Source: Sporolactobacillus kofuensis (GTDB lineage Bacteria; Bacillota; Bacilli; Bacillales; Sporolactobacillaceae). From it: 64,000 bases of DNA. The stretch is from assembly GCF_024125425.1 (NCBI RefSeq), contig NZ_JAMXWN010000012.1, positions 1 through 64,000 on the forward strand, given 5' to 3'. Numbering within the stretch: position 1 is the first letter of the stretch; each line of letters starts with the position of its first letter. Of the stretch, positions 24,191 to 32,164 are shown one piece after another. Both the position numbers and the translations under genes were made by a program. The notes under the pieces were generated by a model. That model saw nothing but the letters and a program-made list of their open reading frames with translations. It did not search any database and had not been told where the DNA came from.

Positions 24191-25093
24191 TTACCTCGTC
24201 TTATTTTTGGATAAGAAGATAGTTATTCCCGTTAAAATGACAAGGATGCCCAATCCTTGTTGCAGAGTAATTCCTTGATTCAAAATGAAATACGCAAGAA
24301 TGCAGGTCCAAATGGGCTCTCCCAAGATACTCATTGAAATGGTTGAAGTGCTCAGCCATTTCAATAACCAGTTAAAGATCGTCTGGCCTAATAGTGTTGA
24401 AATTAACGCCAGACAAAGGAACCACACCCAATTTTGCAAAGCGTAGTGGGTTAAGGAATAGCCATTGATGAACGAATAAGCAAGGAGAAAAATCGCACTG
24501 CTCCCGTAACCAATTATTGCGTAGGGGATGAGAGAGAGTTTTCTTCGAAGTCCTTGTCCAAGGAGAAAGTATCCGGTGATTAATCCAGCCGCAATAAATG
24601 CAAGGACGTCACCAAAGAGGGCAACACCACTCACTCTAAAATCTTGCCAACCGATAATCATGCTTCCCGCAAGAGCAAGGATTCCTCCGAGAATTGCGCG
24701 TACGGTTAACCGCTCACCGAAGAGTACATAACCACCGATAAATGCAAACAAAGGTTGCAGTGTAACAAGAACAGTTGAGCTGGCTACTGAAGTATAGCGT
24801 AAGGATTCAAACCAAAGGGCATAGTGTGCCGCAAGAAAAACTCCGGAAAGAAGACCAAGCAGCCATTGCTTCTGAGTTAACTTCCTTATCTCCACTCGAT
24901 TGGACTTTTTTATCAACGAAAATGGCAAGAGGATAAGCGCTGAGAAGAGCATTCGGTAACCGGCGATGATCGTAGAGGGGGCATCTGCAAGTTTGACGAA
25001 AATGGCAGATGTGGCCATTGAAAATGCAGCAAAAAATAGAAGAAAATAAGAAAATTTGCGATTCAACGTTTTCAGAATGATCACTCCAGGCAA
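24191..25093 (-). CDS. EamA-family (DMT) transporter
   Basis: This protein of about 300 residues has ten hydrophobic helices in two homologous EamA halves. Typical motifs are 'AFSMATSAIFVKLADAPSTIIAGYRMLFSALIL' at the start and 'QPLFAFIGGYVLFGERLTVRAILGGILALAGS' at the end of half one, repeated as 'EPIWTCILAYFILNQGITLQQGLGILVILTGI'. It exports or imports an unknown metabolite. The start is uncertain: TTG at 25093, GTG at 25084 or an unusual codon a little downstream are possible, with GGAG at about 25083-25086 as the only nearby ribosome-site-like sequence. Confidence 0.85.
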   Translation of the reverse strand: MPGVIILKTLNRKFSYFLLFFAAFSMATSAIFVKLADAPSTIIAGYRMLFSALILLPFSLIKKSNRVEIRKLTQKQWLLGLLSGVFLAAHYALWFESLRYTSVASSTVLVTLQPLFAFIGGYVLFGERLTVRAILGGILALAGSMIIGWQDFRVSGVALFGDVLAFIAAGLITGYFLLGQGLRRKLSLIPYAIIGYGSSAIFLLAYSFINGYSLTHYALQNWVWFLCLALISTLLGQTIFNWLLKWLSTSTISMSILGEPIWTCILAYFILNQGITLQQGLGILVILTGITIFLSKNKTR

Positions 25094-25293
25094 AGTAGGA
25101 ATCTAAAGTGTGACATGTTTTTAATTTTAACAGAGATATGCCACAAGTGATCTATTCTTTCAAGGTAAAATGTAACGTAAATGGCTATTTAATGGTATAC
25201 TAGGAGCTCTGATTGCGCTAAAGATGGTACGGTGGATTATAGATCTAGACAACTGTGGGTACATACATCTTTGTTTGAGAGAAGGAGTTCTAA

Positions 25294-26556
25294 TTGAGAT
25301 TTAGAGATTTTCACAAAAATATTAAAATACGGATCATTGAAACCTTTACCAGCCGTTTTATTGGTGGGATGATCTTTCCGTTTATGACAATCTATCTCGC
25401 TCAGCATTTTGGAGCGAAGACAACAGGACTGTTGCTGCTGATCACTATATTTATTGGTATTGCAAATTCATTTCTTGGTGGGTATATATCCGATCAGTTT
25501 GGCCGTAAAAAGGTGATGCTTTTTGCCGAGTGTGCGCGCTTTGTTGCTTTTTTCATGATGATGATCAGCAATTCTCCTTTCTTTGAATCAGCGATTATTA
25601 CATACTTGATGATGATTGTGAACAGTATTAGTTGGGGACTCGCCGGGCCTGCAAATGATGCGATGCTGATTGATGTTAGTACGCCGGAACAACGGAAATT
25701 AATGTATTCCATGACGTATTGGGCAAACAATCTATCTATTGCGATTGGCGGGATCTTAGGCGCGTTATTGTTCCAGCACTACCTGTTTGAATTATTCGTA
25801 GCCCTTTGTGTCGTTGAATTCGGCGTTGTTTTCCTCGTCGCTTTCTTTATCGAGGAAACTTATAAGGCACTGCATACGGATAAGATTGTATTTGCTAAAC
25901 ATCTTCACCATATTTTTACAAGCTATCATCGGGTTTTTCAGGATAAGCTCTTCATTGTTTTTGTGCTTGCCGGTGTTCTCGTATTCTCAATGGAATTGCA
26001 GCTAACGAATTACATCGGCATCCGATTAAGTGAAGAAATGCCGGCACAACGGTTTCTTTTTTGGCATGTGAATGGACTAACGATGCTCGGCTTTTTGCGT
26101 AGTGAAAATACAATTCTTGTTGCAGTGTTGATGTTATTTATCTCTCATTTTAGCCACTTACTGAAAGATCGGACGGCACTCGTAGGCAGTTGTGCACTCT
26201 TTTCGATCGGTTATGGTGTATTATCTTATACAAACAATATCTGGTTACTCGTCATTTTCATGGTCGTTCTTACGATCGGTGAAGTCTTTCGCGTGCCGGT
26301 TGAGCAATCTTATGCAGCGTCCATACCACCAGAAGACGCGAGAAGTATTTATATGGCGATTAATGGTTTAAAATATAATTTAGCCATGCTGATCGCTTCG
26401 TTGACAATTACTATCGGCACTTATCTGTCAACTCTAGCTACGGCTGTGTTCGTTACTTCGATCGGTCTTATTGGAACATTCATCTATGCGCTCATTATTC
26501 CACATGTTGATCGAAGGATTCTTTTAAGAAACGAAGGATCTGGAGCAACAAAATAA
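25294..26556 (+). CDS. MFS transporter (YfkF/MdtH-like group)
   Basis: The 420-residue protein has 12 helices. The A-motif between helices 2 and 3 reads 'GGYISDQFGRKKVM', and 'LAGPANDAMLIDVSTPEQRKLMYSMTYWANNLSIAIGG' is a block shared by this drug-efflux-like subgroup. It is a paralog of the transporter at 53848-55104, with matching N-termini ('SRFIGGMIFPFMTIYLA' against 'SRFVGNMVFPFMAIYFA'). The start is TTG at 25294 with AGGAG six bases upstream. The rhodanese gene follows 18 bases downstream, in the same operon. The substrate is not known. Confidence 0.88.
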   Translation: MRFRDFHKNIKIRIIETFTSRFIGGMIFPFMTIYLAQHFGAKTTGLLLLITIFIGIANSFLGGYISDQFGRKKVMLFAECARFVAFFMMMISNSPFFESAIITYLMMIVNSISWGLAGPANDAMLIDVSTPEQRKLMYSMTYWANNLSIAIGGILGALLFQHYLFELFVALCVVEFGVVFLVAFFIEETYKALHTDKIVFAKHLHHIFTSYHRVFQDKLFIVFVLAGVLVFSMELQLTNYIGIRLSEEMPAQRFLFWHVNGLTMLGFLRSENTILVAVLMLFISHFSHLLKDRTALVGSCALFSIGYGVLSYTNNIWLLVIFMVVLTIGEVFRVPVEQSYAASIPPEDARSIYMAINGLKYNLAMLIASLTITIGTYLSTLATAVFVTSIGLIGTFIYALIIPHVDRRILLRNEGSGATK

Positions 26557-26574
26557 TTAAATGGAGGCAATACA

Positions 26575-26877
26575 ATGTTTGAAGAAATTTTACCACAAGA
26601 AGTAGAAAGTCTGCGTCTACAAGGAAAGGTTGCAAGCATTATTGATGTACGGGAAGCTGATGAATATGAGAGTGGTCATATCCCTGGTGCCGTGAACATT
26701 TCGGTGAATCATATTGAGGAGAAGCTGAATCTCATTGATAAAGATAAAGAATACATTTTGGTTTGTCATTCAGGAGGCAGAAGCAGTTATGCTTCCGAAG
26801 TCATGGCCGATCACGGGTTTAAGGTGAAGAATATGACCGGTGGCATGTTAGCGTGGACCGGTGAAGTTGATTATTGA
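26575..26877 (+). CDS. Rhodanese-domain protein
   Basis: This 100-residue single-domain rhodanese has 'IIDVREADEYESGHIPGAVNI' and the active-site loop LVCHSGGRSSYASEVM, with the persulfide-forming Cys in VCHSGGRS. It ends 'NMTGGMLAWTGEV', the usual GG.xW block. Such proteins carry sulfane sulfur in the cytosol; similar Bacillus proteins are YtwF and YqhL. It follows the MFS gene by 18 bases with GGAGG at the start and has its own strong terminator. Confidence 0.9.
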   Translation: MFEEILPQEVESLRLQGKVASIIDVREADEYESGHIPGAVNISVNHIEEKLNLIDKDKEYILVCHSGGRSSYASEVMADHGFKVKNMTGGMLAWTGEVDY

Positions 26878-26891
26878 ATAAAGCTAAGAAA

Positions 26892-26929
26892 AAGAAGGAC
26901 AGGAGAAATTCCTGTTCTTCTTTTTTGAC
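26892..26929 (+). terminator. Terminator after rhodanese gene
   Basis: AGAAGGACAGGA pairs with TCCTGTTCTTCT, followed by six T. Confidence 0.8.
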
Positions 26930-26942
26930 ACGTAAAAATAGC

Positions 26943-27623
26943 TCATGCTTTTGATAATCGATCTAAATGCCAAATATATGGACAGAGTAATGCGGGATTG
27001 TCTGGAGATACAAAGTTGCAGATTTCATTTGCCTCACCCTTAGTGACTTTCTTGTTCAAAAGTTGAGTCAACCACTTTTCAAGATGAGCATCAAAGAGAA
27101 CAGCACTATTATCAACATGGTCAAATGCAAAGTGAAAATCAAGAGTCAGAATTAAAAATAAAAAATTGGCTTTCTTATCGCTAATTCCTGAAACGCTCTT
27201 TAGGTTATTGACAAAAACAAAATAGTCCAAAGAATTAGTTAGAAAGCGGTCTGGGGATTGATACTCATGCACAATAATTGTTGACAGAGAGGTAATATAT
27301 TCCGCCATTTTTCCCGGAAAGCGGTGAAGTGCTGGTTTCTGTGCGATGGCATCTCTAACGCGTTCACTATGATTCATCATCCATTCCGGATTAAAATGAT
27401 CTTTACCAATCCTATTCAGCAATGAATGTGGAAGATTCCAGGCGACTTCAGATTTGACAGATTGATCGACAATCACCGCGATCAATAAAGCAAAGCTGTT
27501 TTTCTCAACGAGAGCTCTACTCTCCCGTGACATCATGATCGCGTCTAACATAGACGTTGGCTTGGATTTCTGAAAGTCATTTTTTAATTCTTCTAATCTT
27601 GGTACTAAAGCTGTGTCGATCAT
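26943..27623 (-). CDS. Putative HhH-GPD-type DNA repair-like protein
   Basis: The 226-residue, mainly helical protein has 'FALLIAVIVDQSVKSEVAWNLPHSLLNRIG', which recalls the start of helix-hairpin-helix DNA glycosylases (...LLVATILDQ...), then 'RDAIAQKPALHRFPGKMAEY', 'SGISDKKANFLFLILTLDF', where the HhH Lys could lie, and a tail 'ICNFVSPDNPALLCPYIWHLDRL'. There is no Fe-S cysteine cluster. I am not sure of the catalytic Asp. An alternative is an uncharacterised helical protein of the same fold. The ATG at 27623 follows GGGGGCAG. It stands alone. Confidence 0.4.
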   Translation of the reverse strand: MIDTALVPRLEELKNDFQKSKPTSMLDAIMMSRESRALVEKNSFALLIAVIVDQSVKSEVAWNLPHSLLNRIGKDHFNPEWMMNHSERVRDAIAQKPALHRFPGKMAEYITSLSTIIVHEYQSPDRFLTNSLDYFVFVNNLKSVSGISDKKANFLFLILTLDFHFAFDHVDNSAVLFDAHLEKWLTQLLNKKVTKGEANEICNFVSPDNPALLCPYIWHLDRLSKA

Positions 27624-27783
27624 GAACTGCCCCCTATTTACTCCGTATTGTACTCCATTATAGAGTATTGAGGACGAGTAAAGAAATGAAAAGGTGAGAA
27701 AGAGCTATCATTGATTTAGAGAAAAAAGCATTTTCGTTTATAAAAATGAGTGGGTGTGTAACTAGCCAATATGTGAGTAAACG

Positions 27784-27966
27784 TTAGTACTCATTGAACT
27801 TTTTTCTAGAACGTAACCGTAAATGAACGGCTCGATACTCATCCTCTAGAACAATTAAGGGCAATTCAAAAAGCTGTTTTCCATTTATTTTATATACGTT
27901 AGCCTCGATGAGCTGATCGATGAGTTTCTGTCGTTTCCAGTCTTCATTAGTTAAGAGTGTATCCAT
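27784..27966 (-). CDS. Fbpa-domain (FbpA-like) small protein under SAM riboswitch
   Basis: The 60-residue protein reads 'RQKLIDQLIEANVYKI' and 'GKQLFELPLIVLEDEYR', the pattern of the Fbpa domain (Fur-regulated basic protein A), with a basic tail (RLRSRKKF). In Bacillus subtilis FbpA is a small helper of the iron-sparing RNA FsrA. Here no Fur box was recognised; instead a complete S-box riboswitch and terminator lie directly upstream on the same strand. The start at 27966 has AAGGAG seven bases upstream, just after the terminator hairpin. Its role may be linked to methionine or SAM status, which is inference. Confidence 0.7.
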   Translation of the reverse strand: MDTLLTNEDWKRQKLIDQLIEANVYKINGKQLFELPLIVLEDEYRAVHLRLRSRKKFNEY

Positions 27967-27984
27967 GGTAATACTCCTTTCTCG

Positions 27985-28028
27985 ATCAAAAAATAAAGCC
28001 CTCTCTTCTAAAATAAGAAGAGAAGGCA
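27985..28028 (-). terminator. Riboswitch-controlled terminator
   Basis: On the minus strand GCCTTCTCTTC pairs with GAAGAGAGGGC and TTTATTTTTT follows; it lies between the S-box aptamer and the Fbpa gene. Confidence 0.85.
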
Positions 28029-28040
28029 TCTTTTCAGACC

Positions 28041-28150
28041 ACTCAACTTATCTTCAAAGCAAATTGCTTATTGGAATTAGCACCGTGTCATTAATGACCG
28101 GTTGCTGAGGTTTCATAGGGCCAATCCCTCCACCTCTCTAGATAAGCGGA
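28041..28150 (-). ncRNA. SAM-I (S-box) riboswitch
   Basis: The minus strand contains all conserved S-box blocks in order: P1 CTTATC, then AGAGAGGTGGAGGGATTGGC, CCCTATGAAACC, CAGCAACC, GGTGCTAATTCC and the closing GATAAG. A terminator hairpin follows, so SAM binding should stop transcription. The P1 3' strand (GATAAGTTGAG) can pair alternatively downstream as an antiterminator. S-box elements normally precede methionine, cysteine or SAM genes. Confidence 0.95.
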
Positions 28151-28171
28151 AACACTTATTAAATTAGTGAC

Positions 28172-28202
28172 ATCATATACCTTATTAATCACAGTTGTCA
28201 AC
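28172..28202 (-). promoter_or_regulatory. Promoter of the riboswitch transcript
   Basis: On the minus strand TTGACA is followed 16-18 bases later by TATATG/TATGAT, a vegetative-type promoter about 25 bases before the aptamer. Confidence 0.6.
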
Positions 28203-28301
28203 TATGATTAATAATTTTCGTTGAAAAAGAACATGAACTTATGCGATAATGCAACAAGATTATCACGAAGAACGGTATCAATAAGGAGAGAACGAGAACG
28301 A

Positions 28302-28532
28302 ATGACTAAATTACTTGATGAAATCAATGCGCTTGCACGATTATCACGAGAACGTCCGTTAAATGATCAAGAAAAGAAAAGGCAAGCTGAACTTCGCGAG
28401 CAGTATCTCGCTAATTTTCGTAACCGATTTAAACAGCAACTCTCACAAATCAAGGTTGTCGATTCAAAGGGTAATGATGTAACACCGAAAAAAGCAAAAC
28501 TAATGAAGAAAGGGTTCAATCCGAAGCGATGA
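28302..28532 (+). CDS. ynzC: YnzC/UPF0291 (DUF896) family protein
   Basis: The 76-residue protein begins 'KLLDEINALARLSRERPLNDQEKKRQAELREQYL' and ends 'KKAKLMKKGFNPKR', the DUF896 pattern of a helical hairpin that binds nothing known. In Bacillus subtilis ynzC sits in the LexA-controlled yneAB-ynzC operon. Here it is alone and no LexA box was found upstream. The start at 28302 is the first codon of the family domain, and AAGGAG is 13 bases upstream, a little far. An earlier in-frame ATG would add a non-family leader. Confidence 0.85.
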   Translation: MTKLLDEINALARLSRERPLNDQEKKRQAELREQYLANFRNRFKQQLSQIKVVDSKGNDVTPKKAKLMKKGFNPKR

Positions 28533-28594
28533 CGCTCTTCGGTTATGAGCTTAAAGTCAGAATATATGATCTGAATGCAACCAGTGCAGATCAT

Positions 28595-28624
28595 TTGACT
28601 CTGCAAATTAAATTGTGCACAATG
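28595..28624 (+). promoter_or_regulatory. ohrR promoter with palindromic operator
   Basis: TTGACT is followed after 17 bases by CACAAT. The perfect palindrome ATTGTGCACAAT (28612-28623) overlaps the -10 site. The motif recurs before tpx. Confidence 0.5.
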
Positions 28625-28656
28625 TAATAAAGGCAATACGAAAAAGAGGGCTAGAT

Positions 28657-29112
28657 TTGGAAAAACATCTGAACTTACAGGATCACCTATGTTTCTCTTT
28701 GTACGCATGTTCTCGGGCAATCTCTCGAATGTATCGGCCACTCCTCGATCAATTAGGCATTACCTATCCACAGTATCTTGTCCTTCTTGTGCTGTGGGAA
28801 AGAGGAAAATGTTCGATCAAGGATCTCGGCCAAAGATTGGACTTGGATTCTGGTACGCTAACACCTTTGCTGAAAAGAATGGAGAGCAAGCAACTTATTC
28901 GGCGACAACGCCTCGAAGAAGACGAGCGTGTCGTTGTGGTGACTTTAACAGAAAAAGGTGAAACGCTTTGGCGAGAGGCGGTATGTATCCCGTCATCACT
29001 TGTTCGTTCAAGCGGATTGCAGGCTGAAGAATTAAAAGAGCTGAACGAGAAGATTCAACGATTGACTGAACATGTCTTACAATTCAGTGCGGAAAACCAA
29101 CATAGGTTGTAA
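28657..29112 (+). CDS. ohrR: OhrR-type MarR regulator (organic peroxide sensor)
   Basis: This 151-residue regulator has 'LQDHLCFSLYACSRAISRMYRPLLDQLGITYPQYLVLLVLWE', the OhrR signature with reactive Cys at residue 12 and a second Cys at 18. The winged helix holds 'IKDLGQRLDLDSGTLTPLLKRMESKQLIRR' and 'DERVVVVTLTEKG'. OhrR represses peroxide-defence genes until its Cys is oxidised. TTG at 28657 with GAGGG upstream fits best; an ATG at 28615 is possible. The usual partner ohrA is not here; a thiol peroxidase gene follows, preceded by a related operator. Confidence 0.85.
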   Translation: MEKHLNLQDHLCFSLYACSRAISRMYRPLLDQLGITYPQYLVLLVLWERGKCSIKDLGQRLDLDSGTLTPLLKRMESKQLIRRQRLEEDERVVVVTLTEKGETLWREAVCIPSSLVRSSGLQAEELKELNEKIQRLTEHVLQFSAENQHRL

Positions 29113-29150
29113 TTTGAACATGGATTTTGAACAAAAATTTTTTTCGCTAA

Positions 29151-29190
29151 TAAATTGTGCAAAATATAATTTTACACAATGCAATAAAGG
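29151..29190 (+). promoter_or_regulatory. Operator before tpx resembling the ohrR operator
   Basis: ATTGTG and CACAAT arms lie in inverted orientation, and ACACAATGCAATAAAGG repeats the sequence found before ohrR (CACAATGTAATAAAGG). Confidence 0.5.
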
Positions 29191-29291
29191 AGGTGATGAT
29201 CACACATAATAAGCGTTTATTGTGGCTAGAGTACTTATTATTTAGTTAATGATTTAATCCTGTATACCCTATTAAATTGGAGGAAGATAAA

Positions 29292-29813
29292 ATGAATGAA
29301 GAACGTACTGGCGTAGCAACTGTAGGCGGGAACCCGATTACTTTGATTGGTCCTGAATTGAAAGTTGGGGACAAAGCACCGGATTTTACAATTAATAAGG
29401 ATTTGACAACAGAAGCAAGTTTGTCAGACTATGATGGAAAAATTAAGCTGATCTCAGTTGTACCATCACTTGATACATCTGTATGTGAAGCACAGACGAG
29501 ACGGTTTAACGAAGCAGCTGCAAAATTAGGTGATCAAGTTAAAGTACTAACGATTTCAGTTGATTTGCCTTTTGCACAAAGTCGGTTTTGTTCAGTGGCA
29601 GGCATTGAAAATTTGGACACTTTAACGGATTATAAATATCGTTCTTTTGGTAAAAGTTATGGCGTGTTGATCAAAGAACTGCAACTCGATATGCGTTCGA
29701 TCTTTATTCTCGATGAAAAGAATACCATCCGCTATGTGGAGTACCTGAAAGAAATGACTAATCATCCGGATTATGATGCAGCGCTTGAGGCAGCCCAAGC
29801 ATTAATTAAATAA
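29292..29813 (+). CDS. tpx: Thiol peroxidase (Tpx)
   Basis: This atypical 2-Cys peroxiredoxin reduces hydroperoxides in the cytosol using thioredoxin. The 173 residues match Tpx throughout: 'VGGNPITLIGPELKVGDKAPDF', the peroxidatic block 'VPSLDTSVCEAQTRRF' (Cys65) and resolving Cys100 in 'DLPFAQSRFCSVAG'. It ends 'TNHPDYDAALEAAQALI', typical of the family. The ATG at 29292 has GGAGG upstream. A terminator follows. The ohrR gene upstream and shared operator-like motif suggest control by OhrR, rather than the Spx-type control known for Bacillus subtilis tpx. Confidence 0.95.
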   Translation: MNEERTGVATVGGNPITLIGPELKVGDKAPDFTINKDLTTEASLSDYDGKIKLISVVPSLDTSVCEAQTRRFNEAAAKLGDQVKVLTISVDLPFAQSRFCSVAGIENLDTLTDYKYRSFGKSYGVLIKELQLDMRSIFILDEKNTIRYVEYLKEMTNHPDYDAALEAAQALIK

Positions 29814-29822
29814 TGAATGTAC

Positions 29823-29862
29823 AAAAAAAGATCGCCGCATATACGCGACGATCTTTTTTTGT
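29823..29862. terminator. Bidirectional terminator after tpx
   Basis: AAAAAAAGATCG(C)CGC pairs with GCG(A)CGATCTTTTTTT between converging genes. Confidence 0.8.
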
Positions 29863-29872
29863 AGGACTGAAA

Positions 29873-30781
29873 TCAGCCGATGCCAATGAGTAACGGAAGA
29901 TAGATAAAGCTGAGAATCGTCGTTATGGTGACAATTAACGATGCAAGTTCTGAATCTCCATTAAATTTTTCGAGCAGCATCACAGAGTTAATCGCCGCAG
30001 GCATGCAGATTTCAACTAATAGGACAGTGGCAAGCATCCCGTCTATTCCGAGCACGAATAATACTGCTTTCGCAAGGATTGGGACAATAATTAATCGAAG
30101 GGAAACGCCAATCCAGACCTCAGGACGGTGGATACCAGAGAATTTTGTATTGGCCAGTTTTATACCAAGGATTAAGAGAACAAGTACTGGATAAGCTGTT
30201 CCAAGCATTTGAACGGCAGTAAAGATCCCACTGGGCAGACGTAAATGAGTTAATGTGAGCAGAACACCAACAAGACAAGCATAGATAATCGGTGATTTCA
30301 GAATATGCGTAAGGGATTGTTTGCCGCTCATTTCAGAGCGAGAAGCAATATACATTCCAAGGAGATTCATAAGAATAATTTGACCAATCACATAGACGGC
30401 GCCAAGAGAGAATCCGGGATGGCCGAAAGCGAGAAGTAATACAGGAAGGCCATAATTATTGGCATTGCTAAAGACTGTAGTCAGAGTTAACGCTCTGGTG
30501 CTGCGTTCCGGCAATTTGAGTATTTTTGATGTTAGAATTGCGACGAGCCATAGAACAGCAGTCATGATGATTGAGAAAGCGAAAATATGAAAGACGTTGC
30601 GACCTGTGAAATGAGATTCAGAGAGCGCAGATAAAATGAGTGCAGGTGCAAGTATGTATAAGCTGATATCTGCAAGAAGTTTTGTATCCACAGGGCGTTT
30701 TCTTTGCAATAGGGCACCGCAAATACAAATGATCAGGATTGGAACACTGATCGAAGTCAATAAATGAAAATACGCAAACAT
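29873..30781 (-). CDS. AEC-family permease (auxin efflux carrier type)
   Basis: The 302-residue protein has about ten membrane helices, with typical 'LADISLYILAPALILSAL' (conserved Pro in a broken helix) and 'FSNANNYGLPVLLLAFG' (Asn-Tyr-Gly motif) in the first half and 'EICMPAAINSVMLLEKFNGDSELASLIVTITTILS' in the second. The family carries organic anions such as malate or auxin-like acids. GGAGG precedes the ATG. It is a single gene. Confidence 0.88.
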   Translation of the reverse strand: MFAYFHLLTSISVPILIICICGALLQRKRPVDTKLLADISLYILAPALILSALSESHFTGRNVFHIFAFSIIMTAVLWLVAILTSKILKLPERSTRALTLTTVFSNANNYGLPVLLLAFGHPGFSLGAVYVIGQIILMNLLGMYIASRSEMSGKQSLTHILKSPIIYACLVGVLLTLTHLRLPSGIFTAVQMLGTAYPVLVLLILGIKLANTKFSGIHRPEVWIGVSLRLIIVPILAKAVLFVLGIDGMLATVLLVEICMPAAINSVMLLEKFNGDSELASLIVTITTILSFIYLPLLIGIG

Positions 30782-31096
30782 GAATAAACCTCCAAGATTA
30801 TGTTGAAAAGATTTACGAAATCCTCTTCAGGATTAAGTGATCTCTTAATGCATCAAAAGATCGAAATCATTTTTTCTATCATATCATGAGTAGAAATTTA
30901 ATTGATTTATTTTGATTATCAATAAACCTGGCGTATAGTTTAGTGAATGACAATTTCATCATTTTTGTGAACATGTGGTTCGGGCAATTGTTCTGTGGCA
31001 TGAAAGAGAAATCCTTCATATGCTAATATCAGATACTCAGATCCTTGGGAGTGTGATGATGGCCAGACAACTTGAATCAGAGTGAGGCGATCAGCC
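30782..31096. other. Gene-free stretch
   Basis: AT-rich intergenic sequence between divergent genes. I see no hairpin, repeat or open frame with a ribosome site that I can support. Confidence 0.4.
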
Positions 31097-31369
31097 ATGG
31101 AAGTTGGACAGTGGGTTCACACAAAGTACATGGGGAAACATGATTGTATTGGTTTTGTTACATCAGTCTATTCGGATTTTAAACGCTGTAAAATTCGAGT
31201 GACACGTTGTGAAAATCATCCTCGGATGAAATGGCTGGAAATTGCTTTTGATGATGTGATACCTGAACAAAATGATTTAACGCGTACTGAACTCAATTGC
31301 TTAATTGATCTTGCACTGGCTACGTATGATAGAGATTGGTTTGATAAGCTGACGATGTCAAATGAATAA
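31097..31369 (+). CDS. IDEAL-domain protein
   Basis: The 90-residue protein has a beta-rich N-terminal part ('EVGQWVHTKYMGKHDCIGFVTSV...CKIRVTRC...MKWLEIAFDDVIPEQ') and a C-terminal IDEAL motif 'LNCLIDLALATYDRDWFDKL'. IDEAL domains occur in small Bacillales proteins, some of which (for example ComK-adaptor-like and YpiB proteins) act through protein contacts; the function here is unknown. I choose the ATG at 31097, with GAGG nine bases upstream; a GTG 15 bases earlier is an alternative. Confidence 0.65.
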   Translation: MEVGQWVHTKYMGKHDCIGFVTSVYSDFKRCKIRVTRCENHPRMKWLEIAFDDVIPEQNDLTRTELNCLIDLALATYDRDWFDKLTMSNE

Positions 31370-31474
31370 GGAAAACACTTGAGCATTCCGTCTGTAAATG
31401 TAACCCCTTTCATTGAGGCTGCTAAAAAAGACAGGGTGCTTTTTTATGTTTTATGCATCGTTCAGTTGGGACCC

Positions 31475-32101
31475 TTAACGTAAAAGTGAAGAGAAGATAA
31501 GCCGCCAAACTAAATAAAGCGCAATGCCCCAAATCATTAATGCCGATAGCTTATTCACCCAAAAGATGTACCGGTTACCGGTTGAAACGCGACCTGTTAA
31601 ATAGCCTACATAAGCAAGGGAGAAAAACCATATCCAGGAAACAGAAATACATGCACTTGCAAAGATCCATTTTTCTGCTCCTGAATACTGAAGCGCATTT
31701 GTGCCAATAACGCCAACGGTATCTAGAATTGCATGTGGATTAAGTAAAGAAACAGATAATGCAAAACGAACTTGTTGCTTTGAGCTTAAAAGCATCCCAG
31801 CATCATTTTTTTGTGTTGATGAATCTGACCAAATTGTCCAGCCAATATAGGTCAGGAAAAGGATGCCGATAACAAACATAAGCGTCATGAGCCATGGAAA
31901 AGTCAGGACCAATAATGATACGCCGCTTATCGCAAGAATGATTAATAAGGTATCGGAAAGTGAAGCGGCCAATACCGCAGGGACTGCTCCACTCACCCTT
32001 GATGATCGGGCGCCTTGGCTAAAGATAAAAACATTTTGCGCACCAAGCGGCAAAATCAGACTGAAAGATAACAAGAAACCATGAATCCAAGCGGTGAGCA
32101 T
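31475..32101 (-). CDS. LysE-family amino acid exporter
   Basis: The 208-residue protein has five to six membrane helices and the LysE pattern: 'LSFSLILPLGAQNVFIFSQG' at the start (conserved P-x-GAQN), 'VLAASLSDTLLIILAI' with the conserved Asp, and 'ALSVSLLNPHAILDTVGVIG' , close to the ArgO/LysE signature NPH. These carriers export basic amino acids such as lysine and arginine. The ATG at 32101 follows GGTGGAG. No LysR-type regulator is adjacent. Confidence 0.85.
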   Translation of the reverse strand: MLTAWIHGFLLSFSLILPLGAQNVFIFSQGARSSRVSGAVPAVLAASLSDTLLIILAISGVSLLVLTFPWLMTLMFVIGILFLTYIGWTIWSDSSTQKNDAGMLLSSKQQVRFALSVSLLNPHAILDTVGVIGTNALQYSGAEKWIFASACISVSWIWFFSLAYVGYLTGRVSTGNRYIFWVNKLSALMIWGIALYLVWRLIFSSLLR

Positions 32102-32164
32102 GATAGTTTCTCCACCAATCACTTTTTCATTTAATTATTGCTCAAAAAGGGTACAATTTCACGA

